Positions 33,580-44,790 of a stretch of DNA of 64,000 nt are shown piece by piece. Origin of the DNA: Calliopum simillimum (taxonomy: Eukaryota; Arthropoda; Insecta; Diptera; Lauxaniidae); NCBI GenBank assembly GCA_951812925.1, contig OX638371.1, positions 78,501,697 through 78,565,696 of the forward strand, written 5' to 3'. Both the position numbers and the translations under genes were made by a program. The notes under the pieces were generated by a model, which was not told where the DNA came from, ran no database searches, and worked only from the letters and a program-made list of their open reading frames with translations. Positions within the stretch are counted from its first letter, which is position 1, and every line of letters begins with the position of its first letter.

Positions 33580-34920
33580 CCCCTACTTAAGTTTGCTGTA
33601 CAGTTCAGTAATTTATATTCCAACATTGTATTCAGCAGTCTCAAAAATTTCAGATCGCTTGGCATTATTCAACTATGCTAATATTAAAGGCTTAACCCAC
33701 AATCGCAATTGTTTGTTTAAACTTTACAAATGTTGTTTTAATTTTGCAGCTGGCAACTCTGCACAATTGCAACGTGCTACGTACATAGTATCCTAAGTCT
33801 GTATGTGGAGGTGTGTATTTTTCGCCGAGTACTTGCTATAGACAGTGGATTTAAGCATACACCCATACAAATAAGTAGTACGAACACATATAACTATGTG
33901 TGTATGAATGTATATATGTATAATCGTGGGGTCCTTATATGGGATTTTGTTGTTTTTCTTTATTGTTTTTTTTTTTTTTGTGATAGTTATGTAAATATAC
34001 ATACATACATATATAGGTTTCTAGGTTTTTTGCAGATACACGCCGTCGTATGTATAACAAAACGTCTTTGTTTCGATTAAATGTTGTCTTCCTCTCTATT
34101 ATTATTGTTGTTGGTTGTGCTGAGCCACATTTCCTATACTTTTTCTTCTTCCTCTTTTACTGTTCTTGTCTGATATTTGCAATTTGAAAATTTTTATTTT
34201 TTTCTTTCTCAATTTGATTTTATTTTCCCCCATATAGCATTTTGAACTTTAAGCCAACAAATATTAAATCTGCGTTATTCCTTTTTTTAAATGCCAACAT
34301 TCGTTGTTGTTGTTGGTATGTTGTGTTGCTGTTGTCGTAAATCCTTGCTTGAATTCGTTGGCCAAAATAAAAATAAAAAAACAAAAGAAAACAATTTCGT
34401 TTGGCATTTTCTTTTTAACATCCATTCCAAATTCCGGAAGTAACGCCCACCACGACCCTGCCTCAGAATCGTGGTTAAAGTTATTTCTGTGATTTCATTT
34501 TGGTATTCTGTTGTTGTTTCTTCGTATTCTTTTATTTTTCTTTTTTTGATACCATATCGCGGTATTTAACCCAAATTCACTTTAAGTGCTTTACAGAAAA
34601 AACAAACAGAAATTCAAAAAAGAAAATCCAAAAACGGAAAAAAATAATAAACATGTAAAGTTTTCCTTTGCCATTTTAATTTTTAGTCATTTTTTTTACT
34701 TATTTTGCAAAATTGGTACCGTGAGAAAATTGATTAAACAAATTTAATAATTTTTGACAATGGGAAGAAAGATGGCAACGATTGGATTGATGTCATATTC
34801 GTTTGACAGTTTTTGGCTTTAATATGCATATGCTGTCAGCGGAATACATAAGAGTCATGGGTAATACTTAATATTCAGAAAATAAATTTTTGATCAGTTA
34901 CCATGTCTGAGTATTTTCTC
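33580..34920. other. AT-rich DNA; GTTGTT-rich host-like stretch
   Basis: ACATACATACATATATA (about 33999) and TTGTTGTTGTTGG runs (about 34302) are simple sequence. No exon is supported. CGCCCACCACGACCCTGCC near 34445 is the only GC-richer spot. Confidence 0.35.
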
Positions 34921-35130
34921 TTTACGTGCGTGGCAGAGCCGATTTAAAAACATAAGGGTCATATTACCGTTTTATAGTGTTAACCCTATCTTCATACCAA
35001 ATTTCATAAAAATCAATGCAGTGGTTTAGCCGTGCGAGCGTTCTTTTTATTTAGGGGAGTGCCACCGCCCACTTAAAAAAAAAAGAAAATCTTAAGCACT
35101 GCTTCCCTAACATCCTTTCCAACAAAAAAA

Positions 35131-35907
35131 CTAGTAAGGGTGTTGCCTTTGGCCAGGCCAAACATTAAATACCATACACTGCAGGGTTTTCAAAATTTTG
35201 CTTGAAATTTGGTTGGATTACCTCAAAAAACGTTTTCGTAGCATTTTGAAGCTTGTGATTATATAGAAAGTGCTACGCCCTCTTGTCCTAGGTCGCCTAG
35301 TATTTGCAAAGGGCTTGCCTTTACTGCTTTTATTGCCAGAGTGAAATTTAGTTGGATTATCTAAAAAAATGTTTTCAGTGAAGCACTTGGAGCTTTTGCT
35401 TATATGGGGGGTGCCACGCCCTCTTGTCCGATTTCATCTAGTTTTTGCTCAGAGCTTGTGCTTACCGTCCATTGTTTTGTGTGCATTATGGTTTCATAGT
35501 GGTGAAAAGTACTCCTAAAGTTGCATTTTGAATATATTTTTTGTATGGGCGGTAGACGTGTCCGTTGACCGATTTTGCTCATTTTCAATAAGTCGAGTTA
35601 TCTTTGACAACGTTTCGAAATTTTGAATGCTCAACAATCTTTAGAAATTTTTTCAAGACCAAGACTTAATGACGAAGATCAAGACTAAGACTTAATATCG
35701 AAACCAAGACCAAGACTCAATGTGCAAGAGCAAGACCAAGACTTTTATGGTCTTGGTTTGCTTACCACTAGAATTACCATGCTTAGTTTTGCCGTAAAAA
35801 TATTTTCACAGACAGCCAACCAGCCAGACAGACAGAAGAACATGACTATTCGGCACAGGAGGTGACGCTTGTCAAGATAAAGTGAATATACTCTGGGTGT
35901 TGGTTAA
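35131..35907 (+). mobile_element. DINE-1-like element nested in H3
   Basis: It begins CTAGTAAGGGTGTTGCC, with GGCCAGGCC and TACACTGCAG, then GTGCCACGCCCTCTTGTCC units. It ends with CAGCCAACCAGCCAG, a GACAGACAG stretch, AGGAGGTGACGCTTGTCAAG and CTCTGGGTGTTGG. Part of the core is deleted relative to 9035-9880. A half copy of the ACCAAG MITE sits inside it. Confidence 0.82.
35611..35769. mobile_element. Half copy of the ACCAAG MITE
   Basis: GAATGCTCAACAATC and ACCAAGACT-type repeats end at TTTGCTTACCACTA, the right terminus of family AC. The left half is missing. About 23 bp of DINE-1 present in the 9035 copy are also missing here, so one deletion removed the junction. Confidence 0.7.
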
Positions 35908-35970
35908 AAAAATTAAGCGAATATGATGAGATTTAGGCACTGAAACAGGGACTGTACCGATTTTGTTTGC

Positions 35971-37689
35971 TAAAAAGATCTTTTGTACAGCCTTTTTTCC
36001 CTATCAGAACAGTTCCAGTCCATCTATAAATCTCGTGGGATTGATATTACCTTGGTTATTATGATATAAAATCTTGGCAGTTAGTTGGTAGTTAGTTCTG
36101 CGTCTCTCCACAGCAGGGAAAGAACATAATTAGCTACCAACAATGAAAATACATTGATGGTTGGAGCTTATTGTTCAATGTTTTTGAGTAAAACAACAAT
36201 AAAAACACAAAAAACAAGGGAAAAATACACATAAATAAAGAAAGCAAAAAAATGTATCGGAAGGCTGGTTTGCGTTACTAGTTTCGGGACCCACCACAGG
36301 TCAAAATTGACTATAATAAGTCACGTACGGATATATCTGACTCTGCAAGACAATGGTATATCTGGCTGTGTTTTATTAGGTAAGGACATATTTTTTCCAG
36401 TGGCTTGGTGCCAAATGCGAGTTGAAACTATATAAGCCCCTTAAAACAAATAACATATATCAATAAATTCTACTACAGAATTGTTTAACTTTTGAAGAAG
36501 TAAGTTAATAACTCTTGGTTCCGGGATTATCTGCACATTGGAAAAACATCAGGGAAATATACTTATATCTAGTTGAAAAACTGTCATTGAAGCAATTGGG
36601 CAAACAGTTGAAAATACAAGTGACAGTTGAAAGAGCACTATGTCAGAATAAAAACTCTGAACGCTTCAAGGATATCATGAGTTTTTTTAAGTCTAGTTGG
36701 TTATATTAACTTTGTCTCTTTATTAGTAAGATAATATTTTAGGGGTATCTGGTACTATTCAGGCAATTCTTGTGAACTTGGAAAAGTTGTGGCTTCACCT
36801 CTCTCATTACAAACAACCTGGTTTTGATATTTCCTGACTTTGACAACGGACGGAATGGTGTGGTAATTTGAATTTTATTCTCGGTCGGATAAAATTCGAC
36901 GTCACGCGTCAGCACCGTGTGAATTTAAGATATAAATTACATTCGAAATAGAAGTAAGTTTCCAAAAAATTTAGTATTTTTTCGAAATTGACAAAGAAAT
37001 ACGATTCGTTAGAAATTACACAAAAAGAAAGTTTTCTTCTTTTTAACCTCACAAAGGCTCGTTTTAATATGCGTCTCTTAAAACATAAACTTACTGTGTG
37101 GAAACTGATACAAAAAAAGCAAAGAAAACAATGGAAAATGTACAAAGAATCGTTTCTGTGTGGAAAACTTGACTTACGAAATATAATATTTAAGTCAATC
37201 AGCACGGTATTGTTTTTAGTAAGTTTAGCAAGATATCAGTTGAAGTAAAAAGATGCTTTTTCGAAACAAAATTTTTAATAAAATGCATTAGCCATCTTGA
37301 TTTCATAACTTCAGCTACTAACTTGGTTTATTTCACCAAAAGGTATGTATGTATATTAGCTTAATGTTTTATATGTTTCCCTTTTTTTACAACTTTCACG
37401 CAGATGGTTTTAACTGTATTTGTACACAAAACAGCTTAATATGCAAAGGTAAAATACAAAAAGAAAAATTCCACTAAAAACGACATTACATATAAAAGCA
37501 AAAATATAAAAAATTATTCGCAACGTGAAACATTAAAATTATGCTATGGCTTCAGCAAATGTTGCTGTAATGCAGGAGCCAACACTATTTCAGTGTTGTA
37601 ATGAAAAATTATGAGCAGCTGTGGTGTAAAAATATGAAAAAAAACACAAAAAAAATTATCTACATAGGTATTTATGTTTGATATGTAAA
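35971..37689. other. AT-rich DNA without recognised gene
   Basis: A stretch near 35985-36030 (AAAGATCTTTTGTACAGCC, TATCAGAACAGTT) recurs near 46735-46775, so it is a repeat fragment. Two opposed ORFs at 36909-37248 show no recognisable domain. Confidence 0.35.
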
Positions 37690-37711
37690 GGGACGGGGAG
37701 AGGGGATGGGG
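37690..37711 (+). other. G-quadruplex motif
   Basis: GGGACGGGGAGAGGGGATGG followed by GG gives four G-runs of at least three with loops of two, three and two bases. It satisfies the usual G3+N1-7 pattern. It is exceptional in this AT-rich window. Confidence 0.8.
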
Positions 37712-39189
37712 TAAAACAAAATCAATAACACTAAAAGTACACCGATTAAGGTAACCAATTGTATGAAAAATAAAAATAAAAATAAATGAGAATAAGTTAT
37801 AACTTAGAAATACACTACATACACATGTATGTGTATAGCAGCATGTAGTCCAATTAATAGTAGCAATAATGACAAATGCGATAAACTCAGTTAGTTAGTT
37901 AGTTATGGCCATTTAACATACGAATTTAATTGTATCAGAATCATAAATGTTGATAAAAACTAAAAGCGCCCAATGCAGAACATGATAAGAATCATATCGC
38001 ATGATTATTTGAAAAGTAAAAAACGTGTGTTTGATAATTTTATATTAAAACGAAATAAATTTTAACTATCTTTAACTCGATGTTTATTAAAGCATTTAAT
38101 TAAGTTTTTATATAAAATAAAACTAAACTACGACAATTAATGCCCAAGTATTCGAGCTTTTGATCCAAAGCAGATTATTTATGACGTTTGTTGATAATTA
38201 AAACATTTTAACATTTCAACTGAATGTTATATTTTATTATGATTTTAATAATATTTATTGATTTCGATTGCATTCTGCGATAAGCATTGGCTACTTATTA
38301 AGTTTCTAATCATTATAGCTGAGTACATATTTCGCAATACTTATAATTGTACTATACAAGTCAGTAAATTAGAGCCGGTAAAGACGTTTGCAATGAAAAT
38401 AATGACGAAAGAATGGATTGCAAATGCGTAAATGTTTAAAATTTCGATAAAGAATATTTTTTTTATTAACTATCTATTGATTTTGATTGCTTCCTAAAGA
38501 TTACACTGCTCTAGTTGGAAAATTGGACAGATAGCAGAGGGACTGGCTGTACTTATCTAGTTCGGGTACATTGAAAAAAGTAGTGCCAACCGGTTTTCTA
38601 TATTGGTTTCCTACGTGATTCGATACAAAAGTCTCAAATTAAAGTTTTTGTTTATAAGTATGTTTCGCTGATTTTGCATCAAAAATATATTTTCTAGCTT
38701 AAAATATCGAGCCTTAGCCGCCAAAATGACTTAACCGACACGATTTCAGATTTTGGTTTTTTGATAGAAAAAGCGAAAGCAATTTTAAATTTTGTACGAC
38801 AATGTATGCAAAGAAAAATTCTGCTGAAAAAAAAAATTTTTTTTCGGTTGAGTCTTTTTTTGACGGTTAACCCATATTGGCTCAGAGTGGTTCTTTCTAC
38901 CTCTAAGCTAAAAAAGTGATTTCTATGAAACTAGAAACTCTAAAAATTATTTGTTGATATATATCTGATCTTTGGAATGTACGCTATCATTTATGTATCA
39001 CGGTGACCTTGAGTTCACCACGCACACACTGCTCCCTTACATTAACCAAAAGTCCCCAAGAAGACCGTTTTTGAAAAAAAATCTGAAAATATTTTCGTAT
39101 TTAAAATGATAACATCAGCACTTGTTGCAGATTGTCAAAGGATGGTAGTTTTAGTATGTGAAAAAATAATTCAAATCGAGATTGCCGTG
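37712..39189. other. AT-rich DNA without recognised gene
   Basis: AGTTAGTTAGTTAGTTA (about 37891-37906) is a short simple repeat. Nothing else is supported. Confidence 0.35.
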
Positions 39190-39197
39190 TCTGAGAT

Positions 39198-39671
39198 TAG
39201 TGAAGAGCAAAATTAGTCTAGGTCTTGCGTCTTGTTCTTGGTCTTGCTAATTTTGCGAGACCAAGACCAAGACCAAGACGTCGATATTTTTGCAAGACCA
39301 AGACCAAGACTGCTATGGTCTTGGTCTTGCTCACGATAATCGTCAAGACCAAGACTGCTTTTTAGTCTTGGTAATTCATAGTTAAAAGTTGTTTCACTCC
39401 CGTTTTGAAGATAAAATTATCACTCAATTTGTATTTTGGTATCTTCAAAACCTAACTTCTTTGGAAAAATGTGATTTTGAATACTCAATATCTCTGAAAA
39501 TTTTTCCAAGACCAAGACCAAGACCGAGACCAAGACTTAATGAGCAAGAACAAGACCAAGACCAAGACTCAATTTCAAAACCAAGACCAAGAGCAAGACT
39601 CAATGTGCAAGAACAAGACCAAGACCAAGACCATAGCAGTCTTGGTCTTGGTCTTGGTTTGCTCATCACTA
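39198..39671. mobile_element. ACCAAG-repeat MITE (family AC), complete copy, 474 bp
   Basis: The exact 8-bp duplication TCTGAGAT (39190-39197 and 39672-39679) flanks termini TAGTGAAGAGCAAA and TTTGCTCATCACTA. Long TTGGTC/ACCAAG hexamer arrays lie at both ends, with an ~80-bp middle (GATAAAATTATCACTCAATT) shared with 22850-23199. The arrays are longer than in that copy, showing hexamer expansion. ORFs here (RPRPRPRP, QDQDQD) are read-through of the hexamer. Confidence 0.9.
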
Positions 39672-39699
39672 TCTGAGATATCCGATGTTGAATGTGTAT

Positions 39700-40530
39700 A
39701 TAATTTTCGTGGTCATATACAAATGGATTCCAATGAAACCAAATGGAATTCATAGAACATAAAACAGTGATTGAAACAATATATCAATTTGGTGTTATTT
39801 CTTTTTCCTAACGCCAGGATTTTATCCTTGAATATAGGGGCTTTTCATGCTAAGAATAAGGGCACTTGGTCACTTGGCTATGGACCACTGAGACATGTGG
39901 ATTCCAATGAAGCCAAATGGGATCTGTAGAATATAAAACAGTGTTCGAAACAGTATATCAATAAAGTGTAGTTTATTTTTACTATTGCCAGGATTTTATC
40001 TTGAAAATAAGAACTTTCCTTACTTATATAGAAACCAGTATGGCCACTTGGTCACGTGATCATAGACCACTGAAAGATAAATGAATTCCAATAAAATCAA
40101 ATGGGATTCATAGAACATAAAACAGTTATTGAAACAATATATCAATTTTGTGGAGTTTCTTTTTCCTAACGCCAGGGTTTTATCCTTGAAAATAGGGGCT
40201 TTTCATGCTAAGAACCCATTATGACTATTTGGTCACCTGGTAATGGACCATTGGAACATGAAGGCATTCCAATGAAGCTAAATTGGACCCATAAAACATA
40301 AAATAGTGTTTGAAACAATATATCAGCTTTGCGTAGTTTTTTCTTACTAAAACTAGAATTTTATTATTGAAAATAAGGACTTTTTACACTAATGACCGAA
40401 AGCAGTCACTTGATCGAGTGGTCACTGACCTCTGGAATATGAATGTGCGCTAACTGAACTGAGTGGTTATCAGATGAATGGGTTTTATTGATCATAGAAC
40501 AACATTTAAAACGACATATCAATGAAACTT
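39700..40530 (+). repeat. Tandem array, ~180-bp unit, about 4.5 copies
   Basis: Units begin near 39725, 39899, 40082, 40263 and 40441 with GGATTCCAATGAA-like starts. Each contains a CATAGAACATAAAACAG stretch, GAAACAATATATCAA, CCAGGATTTTATC-like and ACTTGGTCAC motifs. The spacing of 174-184 bp is close to a nucleosome repeat. Copies are moderately diverged. No ORF spans the units. Confidence 0.82.
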
Positions 40531-43140
40531 TACAATTTTTTCAAATAAACTTGAAAAAACTTTACAAAAACCAGTTTTGTTCCGAATTTAGTATATGTAT
40601 TGGCCCAAGGGGTAGAAAACTTTCCCAACCGTAACTCTATAGGATCGGGTACCGGACCAATATAGGTAACGGCTCGATACATTAATCAGGATTTTTCTAC
40701 AAATCTGTAAAAAAATTAGCTACTCCGAGGTTTTCCAAATAAAGATATATGTATGGACTTTTGTAAAGCATTTCGTATACATAATGAATGATAGCAGAAA
40801 CCAAGCTTTTGTAGAAAAAGATGCTGTTTGGCAAATTTTGTCCATATTTTTTAATGACGCATTTTGAGTTACAAAAATTATGTGCATGTTCTTATGCAGC
40901 CGCTTCAAAAACAGATAAATTCAGATTTTTACTTAACGGTCCGTCATTGTGAATTCGAAATTTTGTATTTCGAAAAATGGATTTCAGATTCGTTATAAGC
41001 ATCGTCAAAAACTACTATATACCGATTTTGGTGGAAATAGATGAAGTTTAGCACAATTTAGTCCACCACTTTGGATCCGCTATTTTGTTTTTGGAAAACA
41101 TCATCTGAAACTCGATCGATTTCAGCATTTTTTTTTTTTTTTTTGTTCGCCTTAATACTGAGGTAAATAAGATGCTTTTTAAAACCAAAATAGTTTTAGC
41201 TTTCAAATTAAAAGAAAAAATATTACTGAATATGCATATTTGTATTTGGAATCGATTAAAATTTAATCAATCAGATAAAATCAAACCAAATTCACAACAC
41301 AATGATGCAGACGGAAATGAGGCATGAGCGCTGCAGAAAACTCAACTTTATTATATTGGAATAATTGAATTCCACTGTACAAAAATTGTACAAGATTGAT
41401 TGTCAAGTTAATGAAAAAAAAAAAAAAAAAATACAAATCCATGCAAAGCAAAGCACTTAATGCGCGCGTTATCCTTAAAAAAAAATCTCTAAAGCAAAGA
41501 AAGAAAATTATTGTAGGGATTTATTTATTTGCCTAACATCGGAAGCCTATTTTGGCCTATTATTTTCCCCTCCTTTCATTTCTTATTTCTATACGCATAT
41601 TTACAACGTTTTCCGTTCCACCATAAGAATGACATGTATACTTACATACGAGTACGAGTATACAATGGCAAAGAGCGGAAAATAATCAAAACAACAACAC
41701 AAACTTCACAATGTATTCTTCTTCTGGGTTGTCTATCATAAGTGGGCCAATATATAGTAACTAGGCCAAGCGTTGAAGTGTCGTTCGTTGTCAGCAGCTG
41801 AAATTGTGCAAAATGGGGTTTTTGAAGGATTCATTGCTTGCTTGGTTACACTTTTATGGTGCACATTTTTTTCCATTTTTCTTATCATTTTTTTTTTTTT
41901 TTTTTTTTTTCATACATTAATTTGATAGTCCTTAGAGTTGGAGTTTTTTTCCCATGCTCATGATTTTTAAATGACAACATGTAATATTTAATGAGAGACA
42001 ATAAATCAAATTATATACCGCACAAACAAATTGTATCAAATGGTATATTTACTTTTAAGTACTATATTTACTTATAATTGTATCAGATACAATATATGTA
42101 CATAGCTAATGACAGACAGTTAGCCAATTATTTGTCGGTTATGTTTGGGAGAAAAAGTTATCAATAATTTTGTAAATGTTTATAATTTTGTAAATGTTTG
42201 GCTCAGTTGGTTAATAAATAAAAATATAAATAAATAAATTGTATGGCAAAAACCAATTTACTTTTTTTGATTTGAAGTTGGGATAGATGGTGAATTAACC
42301 AGTACTGGTTAGTAAACCTCTTTAAAAACTAAAATTACTTTTTTTTATTGACATGTCATTGGGCAATTTCCAATTTCACAAATCAATAGTACTACTAATA
42401 TGAGACAAAAAAATGTTTTAAGCTTCCGTGTTTTATTATTCAATTCAATTTCATAATTATTTCATTTTGAAGAGATGTGTAAGTATTATTTGATGGTACC
42501 GAAAGCTAACGAAATATCAATATATTGTTTGTACCTTGCCTTTATGCGCGGAATGCATCATTGAAATGTTTTCCACGGGACAACTTACATGACTGGATCA
42601 TTTTAAGGTAATTAACTAAGACTCGTTAGCATATATTGAACAATAGCTCAACAATTTCTTCATGGATATTCGTCTTTGAAGAACGTTTTAGTTAGAACTT
42701 TCTATTGGTGAAAAAAAAAACTCGTTTTTCGGACTTAACCTTTAATTTATATTTTTTTCTTAAAAATTTACTTCGCTAGAGCGTGCAAAGTGTGTTCCAG
42801 CCTATGCCGGGATATGACTGTCATAATCATGCAAAGTAATGAATTTTAAGATTATTATCTAAATTTCACCTTGCGATTCGATGCGTTTTTTGAGAAATAC
42901 TATTTTTTCGTAATCAGCCTCCGCTTGAAATATAGAGAACTTTCGGCAGTTTGTTTTGATGCACAATTTAAAAAAAAATAAATATTTGTTCATACAAAAA
43001 TCCTTCTTGGGATCTGTCAGAGTCAAAGATTGAATTTTGAAAATTTTCCTACCCCCCTTACTTTCCTTTCAGCTAATTTATTCATAATACCTAAATTTTG
43101 TATTCAAAAATTTTATCATCATAAATTCTAAATTCGGAGT
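40531..43140. other. AT-rich DNA without recognised gene
   Basis: Long T runs lie near 41130 and 41889-41912. AAATGTTTATAATTTTGTAA near 42175 is a short tandem. No exon is supported. Confidence 0.35.
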
Positions 43141-43160
43141 GAACGTTGTTTTTTTGATTC

Positions 43161-43400
43161 GATCACGCCCGCTTTTAATAAGTGGTAAGATATTACCAAC
43201 AATACCTCAGGTATCAAATATTTCTGTTGTACTTCGAATATTCAAAAAGTTATGGCGATTTTAAACTTTGGATTATATGGAAGGTGTGCGTGTCCCTGAA
43301 CTGATCACGCCCATTTTTGACAAATAAGATACTACCACAAACATCTCAGATATTGATTTTTATTATTTTACTTCAAATAGTTTGGCTGTTATTAATATAT
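43161..43400 (+). repeat. Two-copy tandem repeat, ~142-bp period
   Basis: GATCACGCCC starts at 43161 and again at 43303. In both copies it is followed by a TAAGATA-TACCA stretch and an ACTTC-AATA stretch. Confidence 0.55.
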
Positions 43401-43565
43401 GCCGCGAAAATGGGGAAAATTGCATTTAGTGCACAGGACAAAAATTTGTCAACCCTTTTTTTAATATGTTAGAAAAAGAGTACGACTTTGAGTTATTTAC
43501 CATTAGAAAGGCATTTGTATTTAAGCTTGCACAAAGTTAATATTATTTCATTGTATTGCTTTTAA

Positions 43566-44521
43566 CCCTTTCGAACTGGTTGGGACAATAAATCCCAAAA
43601 ATTTTTGAATCTATATATATAAAAATGAAATGGTGTCCGTATGTAGCTTATGAACGCGGAAACTACACGGCCGATTTTCATTATTTTTCTTTTAAATTGT
43701 TTGTTGTGGTTTGTAGAAGGTTCTTAAGGGGGTGAGATGTCACTGATGGTAACGGGGGTTACACCCCCCATACTAAAAAAATACAAAAAATGCTATATCT
43801 CTACAGTTATACAAGCTATGATTATGAAAGTTGGTGAACTTATGCATAATGTATGTACCACTCACCATGCACCATGAGGGGTATTGAACTAGGGGAAGTT
43901 GCACCCCTCATATGAAAAAAACACATAAAATGCTATATCAGTGTCCTTATATCAGCTGTCATTATGAAACTTGGCACATGGATGTTTATTGCGCCTACTA
44001 TTCAGCATACAAAGCTTAAGAGGGATTAAACAAAAGGGATTTGCACCCCCCGTTCACTAAAAATACTCAAAATGCTATATTTCTACGACTATAGTAGCTA
44101 TCATAATAAAAGTTGGTACATATATATTTTATTCACCTTGAAAAACCTGAAGGGTTGGAAGAGAAGGATGACGGAGATAGATGGGACTTGGAACATATGT
44201 AAAGGGAATCGGGAACGGGCGAACAAAGTCGCTTCCGGGCCAGCTAGTAAATACATAAATCGGATATTAACGTCACTTAAATTGAATGATTTAATAAAAT
44301 TAATGCAATTTTTAGTGACCACTGTTTTATCTTATAACCACTCCAAGGACATTATATCCAAAAAATTCAAATCAAAAACATCTGTTGGGAGTATAGATCG
44401 GAAGCGCCTCTGGCGGTAAAAATTTGAATTCAGAGACGGTCAAAAATTTTATTTAAATTAAGTTTCTAAGATTAACCTATCACAGATATTGTGTTCCACA
44501 GTTTTTTTCGGGTCGAAAGGG
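43566..44521. mobile_element. piggyBac-like MITE, split by a Helitron
   Basis: The ends are TTAA|CCCTTTCGAACTGG and GGTCGAAAGGG|TTAA (TTAA at 43562-43565 and 44522-44525). Without the 638-bp Helitron it is 318 bp. The Helitron H2 copies at 12030 and 51747 lack this segment, confirming insertion. Confidence 0.8.
43610..44247 (+). mobile_element. Helitron family H1, 638 bp, complete
   Basis: The 5' end is A|TCTATATATATAAAAATGAA and the 3' end is CAGCTAG|T (CTAG at 44244-44247). A GCGAACAAAGTCGC hairpin lies eleven bases before CTAG. TC start, CTRR end, hairpin and A/T insertion site are all present. The interior holds three diverged ~147-bp units, each with a GCACCCC or ACACCCCC motif, AAAATGCTATATC and AT-ATGAAA-TTGG stretch. 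It has no Rep/helicase gene. The ORF across its 3' edge is chance. Confidence 0.85.
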
Positions 44522-44790
44522 TTAAGCCAGGTAAATTTCAATACAAATTTTTAATACTTATTAACAACTACAAATAACGTGGACACACATAGCTGAAAAT
44601 AGGATGAAGCACAAAAAGAAAGACAAAACGCAAAGCAGTCGCTCAATGTCTCTTATTTTGTTTACGTTTCGCTTTATATTGCACCAGGGATGATTAATGA
44701 GGTTTTCTATTTTGTACGAAATAGCAAAAAAAGTACTACTAGTATCAAAAAAAAATAAAAAATATTAAAATTAATCACGCCCTTAAACCG

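Larger units (their letters stand above)
34925..35970 (-). mobile_element. Helitron-like repeat (family H3), split by DINE-1
   Basis: The left segment (34940-35130) carries AACCCTATCTTCATACCAAA, AATTTCATAAAAATCAATGC and GCCACCGCCCAC, as in the 129-bp units of 59275-60289. The right segment (35908-35970) carries GAGATTTAGGCACTGAAACA and ACCGATTTTGTTTGC, matching that element's 5' region. The intact copy shows these two parts as contiguous, so the DINE-1 between them is an insertion. Confidence 0.72.
43431..44790 (+). mobile_element. Helitron family H2, truncated copy hosting two nested elements
   Basis: GACAAAAATTTGTC and GTACGACTTTGAGTTAT at the start, and CATAGCTGAAAATAGGATG with TTCTATTTTGTACGAAATAG at the end, align with 12030-12380 and with the complement of 51790-52090. 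The TCTATATATT start and the 3' hairpin/CTAG end are missing. It is split at 43562-44525 by a piggyBac-like MITE. Confidence 0.7.

Noticed and set aside
39198..39671. Hexamer arrays resembling a CRISPR array
   Set aside because: No constant repeat with unique spacers; the units are contiguous hexamers and the genome is eukaryotic.
39389..39753. Overlapping ORFs with RPRPRPRP and SWSWSCS repeats
   Set aside because: Read-through of the ACCAAG/TTGGTC hexamer in three frames.
44072..44419. 115-codon ORF ending in a WRR-like tail
   Set aside because: It crosses the exact 3' border of Helitron H1 and the surrounding MITE, so it cannot be an ancestral gene.
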